64,000 nt of DNA from Nannochloropsis oceanica (GCA_004519485.1 CP038120.1:248501-312500), one strand, 5' to 3'. Shown: positions 1 to 11,766, counted from the stretch's first letter. A program made the numbers and translations. Notes: generated by a model not told the origin, from the letters alone.

Positions 1-90
1 CAAATTCCAGCTCGGGGCACCTTGATAGTCTTTCTTCCATGCGATCATCAGATTCTTGCAATCGCGAACACAAGACACAAAGCCGCCCAT
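1..90 (-). CDS. 5' end of an unidentified gene, cut by window edge
   Basis: On the minus strand an ATG at 90-88 opens a frame that runs to the window edge without a stop (30 codons, beginning MGGFVSCVRDCK). The composition is coding-like, and the MG-G-x-x-S start resembles an N-myristoylation signal, which is inference. An AT-rich TATA-like stretch lies just upstream at about 107-120 (TATAAATTATAG on the plus strand). Too little is visible to name a family, and it could be a chance ORF. Confidence 0.35.
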   Translation of the reverse strand, partial: MGGFVSCVRDCKNLMIAWKKDYQGAPSWNL

Positions 91-750
91 GGACCGAGGA
101 AAATGTCTATAAATTATAGCATGTAGGAATTCTCCTGCATGATATCACCACTGATCCCCTTCAAAAGCAATTCCGGCGTGGCGGCAGCAGCGAGGCACCC
201 ACAACAATCCCATAACACTCCCTTTCACTCATGACGCATCATATATTGCGCGGATGTGCAGGTAAGAGAAGCCATATTCACTCGTCATTTATTTGGTCGG
301 AATAAAGTAGGAAATTCGATAGGAAATAGCGGGCATCGTTGAATAATGGTGGCTACAACTCTCTCCGCAGAAGCTGGCTCCAGCAGCAGTGGAAGAAGGA
401 TTGCAGCGACAGTGGAATGCAGGGCTTTCAGCAGCAGCAGTAGAAAAAGGTAACGTGAGGTAGCCAGAGGGTATGGACAAGGAAGAGGAGGAGAGGGAAG
501 AGAAGGAAGAGAAGCAGGAGAAGAAGGAGGTGGAGGAGGAAGGCGGTTGGAAAGAGCGCGCGACAGCGGCCGCGGGATTCTTGGGAACAATGGAGCACTG
601 TGCAGAATAAGGCGGGTCAAGCAGGTTTTTTGCCCTGCATGACAAATAAAGCAAAACCAACCTTCGTCCTTCACTGCATTTTGTTTCTCCAATCTTTTTC
701 TTTTGTTAGCTTGCTTACATCATCCTTCCTCCCTCCCCCATGCCGCGGCC
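91..750. other. Intergenic, no gene seen
   Basis: Between the left-edge partial gene and the 3' end of LSM7. It holds a GA-rich stretch at about 480-545. The minus-strand ORFs here translate into proline/serine low complexity with no recognisable domain. The part next to 750 is presumably the LSM7 3' UTR. Confidence 0.5.
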
Positions 751-1827
751 TCATGCCTCATCCTCTGCTTGAACGAAAGGATTGGCTATCTCCTCTGTGC
801 CCTCCACCGGACTTATGAGGGACACTTGCGTCCCTCGACAGACGAGCAAGCCCAAGTCCCGCGTATCCTCCGTGAGTCGGTAGGGATCTGCGGGGTCTAA
901 AAGGGGGGAAAGAAGAACGGGGAGAAAGAGTGAGAGAATGGCCATTGAGGGTGACGAGGGGGTAGACTGAGAAAGGGGAATAAGTGGTGTGGTGTACCTC
1001 TGAGGGTCTCCTTGCTCTCATCTAGCACCAGGTTGATGAGTTGGTCGAAGCCCTTCAGAATGCCGCTCACTGGGAGGAAGAGACGGAGGGAGGGAGGGAA
1101 GGAGGGAGGGAGGGAGGGAGGGAGGGAGGGAGGGAGGGATGTAAGGGATGGTATTGGGGGAGAAGAGGGTCGATGCCGAGGGAGACGATTTGGGCGCGTG
1201 AAAAAAGAGGATAGGATCTTAGAAACGGGTTCAGCTTTCTGCGTTTACCCCTACATAGACATACCTACACAAGATGACCCTCCTTCTCTAGCGGTCCCAT
1301 TACACTCACCCCCGCACGGCACGCTATTCCGCTAGTCTTGGCAGCACACACCTTTGCACATACATATGCCACTGGCACTACCGTCATACACCCACGCAGC
1401 ACTCTCCTCAATCCTTTCCTTGCCCTCTCGGTCCTACACACCTACGTTACACACACCGCCGCCACGCCAAGTAGACATACGCACCTTCCCGCCCGCCCTG
1501 GAATCGCACACGCACGGCTTTGTCCAAGTACTTATTCAAGTCGAGGACAGTGTCTTTCTTGGTTGCCTTTTAAAGGGTGGGTGAGTTGGAGGGAGGGAGG
1601 GGAGAAGGAGGGAATGGGGGGGTCTTCAAGAGAGAAGAGAGCGGGTCTGCAAGTGCTAAAAGAAAAAACGGTTGGACACCCTTGCCAGCCTGACATCGAG
1701 GGAATGGAAGAGGCGCTGTATACATCCTTGCTCCCGGAACCCTTGCCCAGAAACTGGGGTGGCTTTACCCTCTACGCCTTGTCATGTTGCAACATCCTCA
1801 CCGCACCGAGGTATCTTCACCTACCAT
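751..1827 (-). CDS. LSM7: U6 snRNA-associated Sm-like protein LSm7
   Basis: Subunit of the heteroheptameric LSm rings: LSm2-8 binds the U6 snRNA 3' end in the nucleus and LSm1-7 promotes decapping in the cytoplasm. Exons, in transcript order: 1827-1825 (start codon only, tentative), 1566-1485, 1069-998, 896-751; the frame closes at 100 residues against about 103 in the family. The Sm1 motif lies in exon 2 (DLNKYLDKAVRVRFQGGRE), continues in exon 3 (SGILKGFDQLINLVLDE), and the Sm2 motif is in exon 4 (LGLLVCRGTQVSLISP), ending NPFVQAEDEA. An alternative exon 4 acceptor three codons further in keeps the frame. The least certain part is exon 1: the proposed ATG is followed directly by a GTAGGT donor and gives M-ATKKDTVLDL. 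Confidence 0.9.
1080..1139 (+). repeat. (GGGA)n microsatellite in LSM7 intron
   Basis: About 60 bp of near-perfect GGGA repeats directly upstream, in LSM7 sense, of the exon 3 acceptor. In gene sense it is a CCCT polypyrimidine tract, the form seen in most introns of this window. Confidence 0.9.
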
Positions 1828-2032
1828 TTTTGGTCTAGATATATCGAAGGTAGCGCGTGCCCGGCCCAGTTGTCGAAATCTCGCCCTTGGAGTCCTCCTA
1901 TGCGTGAGTGTTGGAAGCAAGAATGGCTGTGAGTGTGACAGTGCACTACCAGGTAAGCTTTACAAGAAAGAGGCGCAACCGCCAAGGCAGGAGTTCTACA
2001 ACGCGAATGTGTTCGCCATTCGTGCAGGCAGT

Positions 2033-2293
2033 ATGGATGATTCCCCTCCGCCCCCCCCCAAGTGGGAATGTACGCAAAGCTCGCTCAAGAAGCACAAGCC
2101 AAGGACTTGCAAGAATTGTGCCCAGCCATTGTCTCACCATTTGCCATCACAAATGCACAGGTTGGGTTCTTTCAGCGTCTGCCTGCCCTTTCGCAAGCAA
2201 GCATTTTTAGGAGAACGCCAGCAGAAGCATCAGGAAGAACAGGAGCTGGACCATTATTGGAGGGCAGAACGTAATGCGTGGCGGGTAAATTGA
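2033..2293 (+). CDS. Small ORF, doubtful
   Basis: An 86-codon frame starts MDDSPPPPPKWE and ends with a charged stretch (QEEQELDHYWRAERNAWRVN). It has a CxxC (TCKNC) followed by several His and another Cys, but no family is recognised. It lies about 200 bp from the LSM7 start in the opposite direction, so it could be a divergent partner. An alternative start upstream (ATG at 1926 followed by a GTAAGC donor) and other frames across 2062-2210 are equally open, so the gene model is unsettled. Confidence 0.3.
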   Translation: MDDSPPPPPKWECTQSSLKKHKPRTCKNCAQPLSHHLPSQMHRLGSFSVCLPFRKQAFLGERQQKHQEEQELDHYWRAERNAWRVN

Positions 2294-2708
2294 ACTCAGG
2301 TCAAGAAAGCAGGACTAGGACCTGCGCCACGGGCCTGCGGCAGCGTCAGCAGCAGCAGCAGCAGCAGCAGCTGCAGCAGTGCGAGAAGTAACCAACTAGC
2401 TGCAACAGAGCAGCAGCAGTGTTTTGAGTAATACTTTAAAAACTGTTCAGGGAAAATGAGGGAATCCAAGTCTCTAGACCCTGGCAGCAACCGGCGGGGC
2501 AATTACGGGGGCCTCTCAATTGGGTGAGAAATGAGGGAGAAAGGGAGGGAAGGAGGGCGGGAGAGAGGGAGGAAGGGATGAGGGTATGCATGACGTAGCT
2601 AGACAATTGAGATGAGGCAGATTGGAAACTCTCCATCCAGAGAATCGTTCATCTGCTCTCAACATCCCATTCTTGGTCTTTGGCTTTCGTTCACATACAC
2701 AACGCAGG
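2294..2708. other. Intergenic / 5' region of CRT-like gene
   Basis: Contains a short CAG-type triplet repeat at about 2349-2378 and a GGGA-like stretch at 2535-2580. No gene seen. An in-frame ATG at 2622 would extend the CRT-like protein by 29 residues. Confidence 0.5.
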
Positions 2709-4538
2709 ATGACGCCCTCCCCGCCGTCCGTGATTATCAATGAAGTGGAAATGGCGCGCCAGGCCCGGAGAAGAAAGGTACGTGATATGGTAACAGGCGC
2801 TGCACATTGATACTCCGATATAGGTAGGAATTTATTCATTACCTTTTTCCCTCCCTCCATTTCTTTTTCCTTTCATCCATCTTGTAGAAATGGTGGTGCG
2901 GACAGTTGTCCTCCAACTCAGCCCTAGGTGGCTTTATCTTCCTTGTCGGCCTCGCCGCAGCCGGAGAACGAATAGCCTTCAAAGTGGCCATTGATCAAAT
3001 GGAACCGTTCCGGGTGTTTCTCGCTCTCTTTGTGAACCTCTCCTTGGTGCTGGTGTCAGGGGTGGTGGTGCTCTACAAGAAGATGAAACAGCCCTCCGGT
3101 AGGAGCCTCCATTTTTTTTCCCGTCCTCCCTCCCTCCCTCCCTCTCCTTGCTCACCGCCTTTTGCTCTTGAAAGGTCTCTGGAGAGGGATTACGAAAACA
3201 ACTCTCATCGCTCCCCCTTCCCTCCATCCCTCCCTCCTTCCCCCCCTCCACCCCCAGAGATTACGCCTTCCATGCACCGCTTTCCCCGCTGGTCCATCTT
3301 TCTCATCGCGCTTCTCGATACCTTGTCACTCGTCGTTATGGTGGTCGCCGGCGCCTCCACTCCTCCAGTTCTCACCGTCCTCTTCATGCAAGCCACCATT
3401 CCCTTTATCATCCTCCTCTCCTCCTGCCCTCCTCCCTCCTTCTCTTCCTCCCCCTTTTCCCCTTCTATTACAACGGGGAGGGGGGGGGGGAGGAAGACCA
3501 AGATGTTCAAGAATGAGCACTGGCAAGGAGGGGGGCTTATTTTGTTGGGGATTGCGGTGGCTATGGCCCCGACCGTCCACGCGGCGTTTTGGCACGGACA
3601 TCGGGATATTGGTAACGATGGAGGGAGGGAGCGGGAGGGCTGCTTTCCTACTGACATATCCCCTGTAAGACATACGCAATTATAAGAATTTTCTGAATTA
3701 TCAATCAATCTCAATTCCTTTTCTCTCACTTGTAGGCATCAACACCCTTGCCTATGTCCTCTGCTGCCTCCCTGCCGCATTTTCCCAGTTGGTCAAAGAG
3801 CGGGCCATCATCAAGTTCTCCCAGCCTATGAATTTTTACTATCTAAATTTGCTGCTAGGCATCTATCAATTTGTGTTGCTTTTGGTCTTGTCCCCACTCA
3901 CCTACAGGCTCCAGGTAGGGACAGAGGGAGGGACGGTGGGAGAGAAGGGAGGGTGAAGATTGCGAGCAAGGAGGAAATGACGTGATTTTTTTCCTTTTAT
4001 TTATTATATGTGGTGTAGTTAGCCGCTTTATCTAAGAATGACTCTCATCGAAAATCAATAATGCCCCATACAGGGCCTGGGGATGGGCTGGAATACATAC
4101 GCCATGACTGACTTGAGCACCGCTGTAACGGATATGTGCCTGTGTCTTTTTTCCGGTCAATCCATTCCTCCGGGTCGCTATCCCATTGACCCCCAATGCC
4201 GCTTTGCATCCTTGGCGACATTTTTCTACATCTTTTCCACGCTCCTCGTGACCTTTGCGGTGAACGGCGTGCTTGCCTACGGGACCCCTTTAATTTTGTA
4301 CCGGACCATCAATGCGTCTGTTGCCTTGGCCTTTGTGGTGCTTGCGCTCTATTCCATGAACAAATGGGCGTGGATTACCTCGTATGCTCTCAACATATTT
4401 GATTTCTTGGGTCTCTTCATTGTCCTCGCAGGAATGGAGCGGTACCACAGGGAGCCGGAGCCAGATACAGAAATGTTGACGCACTTTTCGTTGTCGCCGG
4501 AAGAAGGGGAAGAGGGCGAGGAGGAAGAGGTGTTCTAG
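2709..4538 (+). CDS. CRT-like transporter (drug/metabolite transporter superfamily)
   Basis: Probable membrane transporter related to the Plasmodium chloroquine-resistance transporter and plant CLT proteins, which move glutathione, amino acids or peptides across vacuole or plastid membranes; the substrate here is unknown. Exons 2709-2777, 2888-3098, 3258-3611, 3736-3914 and 4074-4538 join in frame to 425 residues, the usual CRT size. Family features are FLVGLAAAGERIAFKVAI (TM1), TVLFMQATIPFIILLS, the short INTLAYVLCCLPAAFSQ helix followed by VKERAI, FYYLNLLLGIYQF, and four C-terminal helices. The C-terminus is acidic (EEGEEGEEEEVF). A Ser/Pro/Gly-rich insert follows the TIPF helix in exon 3 and could hide a short in-frame intron. 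An upstream in-frame ATG at 2622 is possible. Confidence 0.83.
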
Positions 4539-5105
4539 ACGAGAGAAAGACAAAAAGTGGATGGATGTAGATAAATTTATCGATAACGTGAAAGAACACA
4601 CGCAAAGGAACTTATGAAATTGAGACAAACGAAAATTTCTACGCGCAATTGTGTCGATATATTCTTTCTCATTTTGTTTTGTTATTATCATTATTATAGT
4701 TGTTGTTGATGTTGTTGTTTTGCTATGTTCCAAACCAAGCGCCCATTAAGCGCAGCATTTGCTAGTTTTCGTGGTCGTAATGGAATTTGAAGGTCCATAG
4801 TCGATGGCGTTGATCGCACACGCCATTAAATTTCCAATTCCCAGACAGACCTTACCAAGAAAATTCCCGTGAGTCAAAGCACCCAGTTCGGCCGCACACG
4901 AAGAATGTCGTCCACCATCCACCGTAATACGCAAGATTCTTTGAGTGTTCCTTTCTTCTGTGAATGTGACAGCTTAAAGCTCCTCTGTGCAGAAAAGATT
5001 CCGGCAGCAGCTGATTTTTCAACTTTTTTGGCACCCCTCAAATCTACTTCGAGCTGCTTGTTCTAATGTAACTCCAGCTGCTGGCGCTTCTATTTGATGA
5101 TGTTA
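4539..5105. other. Convergent 3' intergenic region
   Basis: Lies between the 3' ends of the CRT-like gene (+) and the peptidase gene (-). Short minus-strand ORFs (4746-4934, 4852-5034) overlap in different frames and match no family. AT-rich stretches at about 4650-4720 are probably 3' UTR or termination sequence. Confidence 0.45.
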
Positions 5106-6356
5106 TTACTGTAGGTGGCGATGGAGCCACTCTCCAATCTGCAGCCAGTGATCGGCCTCGCTCTTGGGTCGGTCTATAGCGTGGACGTCTTCCTCGTATA
5201 TGAGCAGTTTGACGGACACTCCTAATAGAATAAGTAAATAGGTAGGTGGTTGAGAAAAAGTCGGCGCGGACTAGAGACTGATATGACATCACCTCGCGCC
5301 CTCAAAGCATGGTAATATCAATGTTCTGGCTAAACGGCTCTCGTCGGTATCTCGATAGTTTACAAGATGGGCGCTTTGACACGCGCGACAGTAGACGAAG
5401 AGCAAAGATATATCTACAGATGATATCAAGTGTATACCATCAAAGCAAAGTGGCAAGGAAATCACTTTAACACTAACCTCGTGCTCGCAACGCATGGTAG
5501 TACTCCAACCCCTGACTAAACGGCACTCGTCGATCTTTCTTCCCCAAGGCCAACAAAACAGGCGCCGTCACCTGATCCACGAGCGCAATGGGCGACGAGG
5601 CCCACATCTTGGCTAGCTGCTCACCTATATAAACGTGAAAATAATGAGGGAAGGAGAGTTGCTTTTCATCATGAATCTGACGAAGGAGATGAGAGAGAGG
5701 GGAAGGAGGGGGCATGACAATAACACTTTAGCAAATGAGAACTCTCACCACTTGGCGCCATGAAAGTGGAGTAATCATAAGACTGCAAGCCCAGACTCTC
5801 CCCCCAGCACCAATCAGGGATGTCAGTGCTCGTTGTCATCGACGCAATATTGGTCACAGGATTCCTCAAAGCCGCCACGCGGAACAAATCTGGGTGCTGA
5901 GCAACAGCGTGTGCGCCTAAGAATCCTCCATGACTCCCCCCCACTATTCCTACCCTCATTTTATCCAGACTAAGCAAATGCATCCCTCCTCCCTCTTTTC
6001 TTCTTATATCGGAAGTGGGCGAATTAGACCCTTCCCCTTCCCCTTCTTTCTTCAGAACCTCGAGCACTGCCTGATACACATCGTCTACATCATTCTCTCC
6101 TATCCTCCCCGCTAGCGACTCTAATGGTCCAGCTCCAAAGCCAGTCGAGCCACGATAGTTGACATGTAACACAGCAAAACCGTAGGATAGGCACAGGAAT
6201 GCAGAAGAAGGAGAAAAAGATGTGAGCGTGCAGGAATGCGGCCCACCGTGGGGTACGGCTAGAAGCGGGAAGGACGACATGGAGGAGCCCTTTGAGGGGG
6301 GAAGAAGGAGAATGGCTTCAAAAGGAAGGTCAGCACTTTTGCTATTGCCTTTGTCA

Positions 6357-6389
<33 letters not shown>

Positions 6390-8755
6390 ACGCCTTTTTT
6401 CGGTTGTACTTTCAGGACGCGCCACCGCATATTCTTCAAGTCACGGCTCAGCTCTTTGTAACGAGAAGAGGAGAAGGCGGAGGAGGAGACAGCCGAGGAA
6501 TGAAGACGCGGTGCCGGATACAAGACGTGTTTCTTTTCACTCGTGATTACTTTTGGTACTTTGGAAGAGTCGCCCTCCTTCCCTTCTTCTACCACTCCTT
6601 CCTTCCTGTCTTCCTCCTCGTGAGGAAAAGCCAGAAAGCCAAACCCCCCGGGATCACTCGGACTCGACGCCGCCACCAGCATCCCTCCCATCTCTACTGA
6701 CATGGCCAATAACGACACCGACCCCCCTCCCGCCGCATCCATGGCCTCCTCCACTTTTTCCACCCTTTTCTCCTCCGTTCCTTCTTTTGTGGCAACTCTA
6801 AGCAGCACGTTACTCGAACCCCAAACCGAGGTAAGATATATGTGTGTGTCGCCCCGGGACCAGCAGGAGGGAGAGAGCAAGGAGTCCGTCCACAGGCCGG
6901 GAAAATTATTGTGGTGGGAGGGGGAGGGGTCGAGGACGGGAGGGAGGAGAGTGATGATGTGAGGGGAATGAAAAGAAGGAGGAGGAGGAGGAGGAGAAGA
7001 AGAAGAGGAAGAAGAGGAAGCTGTGGTAGAGGTGGCACTCTTCTCATCCTGCTGCTGCTGCTGCTCCTCGGCCTCCCTCACAACCTCCCTCCACTGCACA
7101 ATCCGCAGCGCCATGGGACCGTTGTGGGTGTCGAACCCCGTCTCGTGTCCCAGGTACGCCAGCTGCTGCCCGTCGTTGGAAAAAACGGGAGAGCGGGCCA
7201 AGGCATCGGAGGTAGTAAGGCAGATGTGAAGAGGAGGAGGAGGAGAAGCTGATGCTGCTGCTGTTGCTGCAGATGCTGCACCTTGTTTTCCATCTCCTTC
7301 TCCTCCTGCTCCTGCTCCTGCAGCTATGAAGGATCGAGTAGAGGAAGCGATAAAGGAGGAAGACGAGTCCTTGTCATGAGTCAAGGCATCTATTAATGGT
7401 TGGACATTGACGGCATAGATCGAAGAAGGGCGGTTATAGCAGTAGATCGCGCCAAGGCGGCGAGGCAAGTCGGCCCAGCCGGTGTAGAGGAGGTAGGTGG
7501 GAGAAGAAGGAGGAGGAGGAGGAGGAGGAGGAGGAGGAGGAGGAGAAGGAGAGACTTCCCTACTCTCGTGTCCTCCTCCCTTTACGCCCTCATCTCTTCC
7601 TGCCCTTTTCCCTCCTCGCTTGGAAAGCACGACGCCTCCAGGAGTCACGTCCCTGGGCACTCCCCCTACCCTCCCTACCCTCCCCGTCTTCACCGACAGC
7701 AAGAACAAGCCCAAATTTGTGGCCTGCTCGAATTTCTCCCCCCAGTCCTCCCTATAAACAAACCTGTCTCCCTTTTCTTGTTGTTCCTCATCATCATCCT
7801 CCTCCTGTCCTCCCTTCCTCGATGACCCGACACTCCCACCATCTACACTACCACTAGCAGGCGGCGCGACTTCAAAGACGCTCATCCCCCTCCCCTTGCC
7901 TCCTTTGACAGCTGCCACATACCCCACGCATGTCTCCTCTTCATTCCACGCAAAGCCCCCAAACCACGAGTCGCCCATTACTACTCCGTGCACCTGGCCT
8001 AGTTTCACACTCCGCAATAAAGTACTCCCTCCAAGTGCTCCTCTTCCTTCCTCCTCTTCTTCTCTTTGTCCGTAAATCTCAATGTACATCTCCTTCCCTC
8101 CCTCCTTCCCTCCCTCCTCCTCCTTGAACAAGACGGTGTGTCGTCCACTCGGGCTTAAAGACAAAGCGAGAACGCCAGTTACCTCCAGGGGAGCAGAGGA
8201 AGAACATTCTTCCCAGTAAGGCGGAGGAGAAGGAGGAGAGGAGGAAGGGAAGGACGAAGGGTCGGAAGGAGGAAAGACGAGCTGCATTTGGTGTAGGTAT
8301 GATCGCTGACGGTCTCTGTCAATGTCCCGCACATTTCTCTTTAGGACCACCCGTGTCACTCGCCTCCTCTCGGTCCGGAACCCTCCCTCCCTCTCTTCCT
8401 CCCTCCCGCCCTCCGAGGGAAAGATCCATCCTTGGCTTAAAGTGACAGTCTTGGCAGCCAGAATCGAGTAGTCTTCTGCACGTGACGTCAGGGAAGAAGG
8501 CTCGTGCAATGTGTGGGAGGGATGCACACGGGGGGGGTTAGGGGTGTTGGCGGCAGAGTTGGGAGCAGCGGCAGCAGAGGCGACCATGCTTGTTCGACGA
8601 CGGCTGCTGTAAGGATAGCAAGTAGGCTTGATACGAAGAGGCGTCTGCACAAAGAGAGTGGATGAAGCCGCTGGAACTATGGTGGCAGCAGTTGCCCTTA
8701 CTAGAAGCAAGAAAAGAGGGAGCAGCAGGAAGGCTCCTCTACCGATCATGAGCAA
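5106..8755 (-). CDS. APEH: Acylaminoacyl-peptidase (S9C prolyl oligopeptidase family)
   Basis: Serine peptidase that removes N-acylated residues from blocked peptides. Exons 8755-5749, 5624-5478 and 5221-5106 join in frame to 1089 residues. The first exon carries an N-terminal hydrophobic segment (LLLPLFLLLV) that looks like a signal peptide, possibly part of a bipartite plastid or secretory leader, then a beta-propeller half. The catalytic serine is in GGSHGG (about residue 941), the aspartate in LGKKDRRVPFSQGLEYY, and the histidine in YEEDVHAIDRP in the last exon. It is longer than animal APEH (about 730) because of Ser, Pro, Gly and Glu repeats in the propeller. The last intron (5222-5477) holds a decayed copy of part of exon 2. 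It is divergent from the isomerase gene at 9240. Confidence 0.93.
5293..5390 (-). pseudogene. Decayed duplicate of APEH exon 2 inside the last intron
   Basis: This stretch repeats 5478 to about 5575, the 3' part of APEH exon 2. The best-kept part spans about 55 bp and includes the codons for RRxPFSQ and HALRARG and the exon-end G followed by a GTGATG donor. Further upstream the two align as VKAPIL against VTAPVL. The copy has lost five bases and one base relative to the parent and has an in-frame TAA, so it cannot replace the real exon. It is best read as a local tandem duplication that has decayed. Confidence 0.75.
7503..7550 (+). repeat. (GGA)n triplet repeat within APEH coding region
   Basis: Pure GGA/TCC triplet run inside the peptidase frame, giving a polyproline run in that protein (coding strand CCT). 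Similar coding triplet runs occur at about 6358-6390 (polyserine) and 6975-7015. Confidence 0.85.
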
Positions 8756-9239
8756 GAGCGACGATGGCGCTCTTTTCTCACCAGCACCAAGCGAATATCA
8801 ACAACAATCAATACAGTTACGACGACAAAGGCGGCCGAAGTTGTTGGCGTGTGTGTCGCAGGGCGGTGGTGGGCAACAAAAACCAGTCAGCAACCTCCTC
8901 CTGGTCCCTCGGTTCGAGTAACGGAGCTTTGAGCTTGCACACGCTCTCGGGGCTTCAGGACGACGGAGCTGGCGAAGAGTATGACGAGGCGGACAATGTC
9001 TGTGCGATAGACGTGTAATAGGATTTATGTGGGTTTATGCCTATGTTCGTGACCTTTATGAGGTCGTAAAGTTGAAGACTGGCAGCAGCAACAGCCCAAA
9101 AGCGGGTACCGACAACGCCTCGCCAACATCGAGTGCAATGATATATTCAATAATCATTCCACGTGTCTGATACCTTACAAACCCTTCGCGCACACACCGT
9201 GACACTCTCACAGCTGCCTAGCCCACCCGTCCGAAGATC
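8756..9239. promoter_or_regulatory. Divergent intergenic region, APEH / CPI1
   Basis: 484 bp separates the two start codons. No GGGA repeats and no gene seen. It presumably carries both promoters; no element is identifiable with confidence. Confidence 0.5.
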
Positions 9240-10463
9240 ATGGCTGTGTCATCCTGGTCGTCCTCGATAACCTCCTCCCTTGCCTCCTTTCTTCCTTCTT
9301 CGGCCACCGATGCGGCAACTGCCACGCTGGCCTGGTTCACGGGCACACACCCTACACCTCCACCACCACCTATAGATACAAGTGCGAGGGTCGAGCTGGT
9401 CATGAGTTTGATTCTCCTGGCGCAATTGGCCCTTTTGCTATTGATCTTTCAATTTTTGACGCCGGTCAAGGGAGGCGTCGGGCGGTGGCTGCCTCCACCT
9501 GAGACGGACAAAGGTACATGTATATTTGTGCGTGCTTGAAGCAGGAAAAAAAGGAAGAGCGAGACAAGCTTCTCGTAATGAAAGTAGAGCTTTGATGCAC
9601 GCATTCTGCGAATCCCACCTACCCAGCTCCCTTATCCTCCCTTCCCTCCCTTCCCTCCCTCATCCCCCCTCATCCCTCTCCTTTCGCTCATAACAGGCGC
9701 TTACGAACGCTTTGTCTTGACCTACACCCCCGTATGGATTGGTGTCTTTGCTGTCATTATCGCTGGACAACTCTACGAGTCTTTCACCGCTAACACTTAT
9801 ATGCTTGTTTGTGCCGGATTATGCGTCCCCCTTTTTCTCTATGCTGTCCTCGCCCCCTCCCTGCCTCCTCATGTCCCTCCAAGTGATGCACTAGCCGGAT
9901 CATCCTCCTTCTTCGAGCGGTACCCATTCAAGGCGTCGGTTTGGTTAGCGATTTACTCGCATATCGGCAATTATTGGTACACACATTACTTTTACGCGGT
10001 CCTTAAAGCCTCCTACAGCATGCCGTCCTTCCGCCTGAACGATGTGCCCTTGCCTCTATACTTCGCGACGTTTTTCTACTTCTCGACCTACCACATCCTG
10101 TCGAATGTATTGCTACGACGAGTGTGTACTGGGTATGCACCTAACATTTTCCGCTCCATCTTTCTGGTGTGCTTGGTGGTGGTTTTGAGCTACTTCACTG
10201 CGTTCACTGAGACATTAACAATCAGCTCGTTCCCCTACTATTCGTTTGAAAATCCGTTCATGGCCATGACCGTGGGAAGTGCATTTTATGGAATTTATTT
10301 TCTGGTAAGCTTTCCGGCGTTCTTCCGACTGGATGAGTGGGAGGGGGCGAGGTTGAGTCTGTATCAGACAGGAATGGATTCTCTGGGTGCAGGGATGTTG
10401 ATTCTCATATTGTTGGATGCCGTCAGGCTGTGCTTGGCGATTCCTCTGACGATCAAAGGGTAG
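9240..10463 (+). CDS. CPI1: Cycloeucalenol cycloisomerase
   Basis: Opens the cyclopropane ring of cycloeucalenol to give obtusifoliol, a step of phytosterol synthesis in organisms that make sterols through cycloartenol. Two exons (9240-9513, 9697-10463) join in frame to 346 residues; the plant enzyme is about 280. The family signature is clear in exon 2: YSHIGNYWYTHYFYAVL, SFRLNDVPLPLYFATFFYF, YHILSNVLLRR, SYFTAFTETLTISSFPYYSF and GSAFYGIYFLVSFPAFFRLDE. Several hydrophobic segments fit an ER membrane protein. The extra N-terminal 60 residues are Ser/Ala/Pro-rich and precede one hydrophobic helix (LILLAQLALLLLIFQFL). Confidence 0.95.
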
Positions 10464-11766
10464 GGGTATCACTGTTGTTCACGATAATACGAGGATGTTT
10501 ACATGCATGTAAAAGGAATTAAAAATACTCTATTCTTTCCTAGCCAAAGACCAAGACTTCAGACTTTCTTTAACACGCATCAACACAATGCCTGCTGTGT
10601 CTCTCACTCTCCTTCCCCATCCAACGCGGTGGGGTCTCAAACCGCGTAGCGGCTAAAATGCAGTGGGATGCCAAAACGCGTGATGGCTTTATGTCGTATT
10701 ACATTTTTTGTGTCGCACATGATTTTCCAAAATATCGATTTTTCATATTCCTAATTTTTTGTCACGAACTCCTGTGGGTTGCTTTCTTCTCCTGATGGTA
10801 TTTAAGCATGTGGTAGAAACTCAGAGTTCCACAGACTTTTGTCTTGTTCTCGCCAATGATTGTTTGGACGTCTATTTGACAAAAAGGCATAAGTTTCAAA
10901 TTTGAGCTTTATCAGGTGGAGGGTAGAAAGCATATTTAGAAAGACGGGGCTGATGAAACAGATCGGAACATATAGAGCTTTCCTACGGTTAATTCACTTA
11001 AGTCGTGGCAGAAACGCACAAGCCCCCAAGTGCATAAGATTTAAGCGCCCTGTCGACGAAAATGCGACGCTTTCCACGTTTTAGTCACTGCCTGCCTCTG
11101 CACGCGCCATAAAATGCCCTCCTCAGGAACTCAAAAGAGTCAGGTGAAGAGCGTTGCGTTCATGTCGATTTCGGTAGCAAAAGAAGTACCGATACTCCCA
11201 CTTACTACAAGACCAAAACTGGAATCATCGCCTAGCGTAGGTTTTGACGACAAATAGGGAGGAAAAAGGGGAGGGGAAGGAATTAGAAAAAATAAAAAAA
11301 ATGATAAAGAAAAAAATGAAACGGACGAGCATCGAGGCCGGACACCCGCCACACCCCTCACCACCAGTATTTAGCCATTCTATCAACAACAGCTTAAACA
11401 GACAAGTAGGAAATGAATTAGCACATCGAAAAGGAGGAACTGTTAAATGTGCCTGAGGCTGCAACCCCGCGCTGTCCTGTCTCGTGTCGAGCTGCTCTGC
11501 TCCTGCCAACCGTCATCATAATCCTCCTTCCCTTCCCTCCCAAGCCGAGCATGCAGACATGATCTTACGCTCCTCAACACACACAAGAAGCACAAACGCA
11601 TGCACATGCACCATCGTATCACAGATCTATAAAATTGGACAAAATAATTACCCCCTGACTGGCCCAACCCTCATAATCATGTCCCGATGGTGACTTCTAC
11701 ACGTTAAATGGCACCTTCACCACCCTCCCTCAATCACTCTTTCCCCCTCCCTCTCATTAGAATAGG
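10464..11766. other. 1.3-kb intergenic region without a recognisable gene
   Basis: About 10,640-11,100 is AT-richer than its surroundings and has none of the GGGA/CCCT repeats that fill the rest of the window, so it may be an old insertion or simply a longer spacer. No ORF here matches a family. The final 70 bp are CT-rich and lead to the PheRS start codon. Confidence 0.5.

Noticed and set aside
285-692. Long minus-strand ORFs in the first 700 bp
   Set aside because: Pro/Ser/Leu low complexity created by a GA-rich tract, without domains or partners.
4746-5034. Overlapping minus-strand ORFs after the peptidase gene
   Set aside because: Different frames, no splice joins and no family; treated as 3' intergenic sequence.
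10640-11100. AT-rich block read as a possible transposon
   Set aside because: No terminal repeats, no coding remnant and no internal repetition found by eye.
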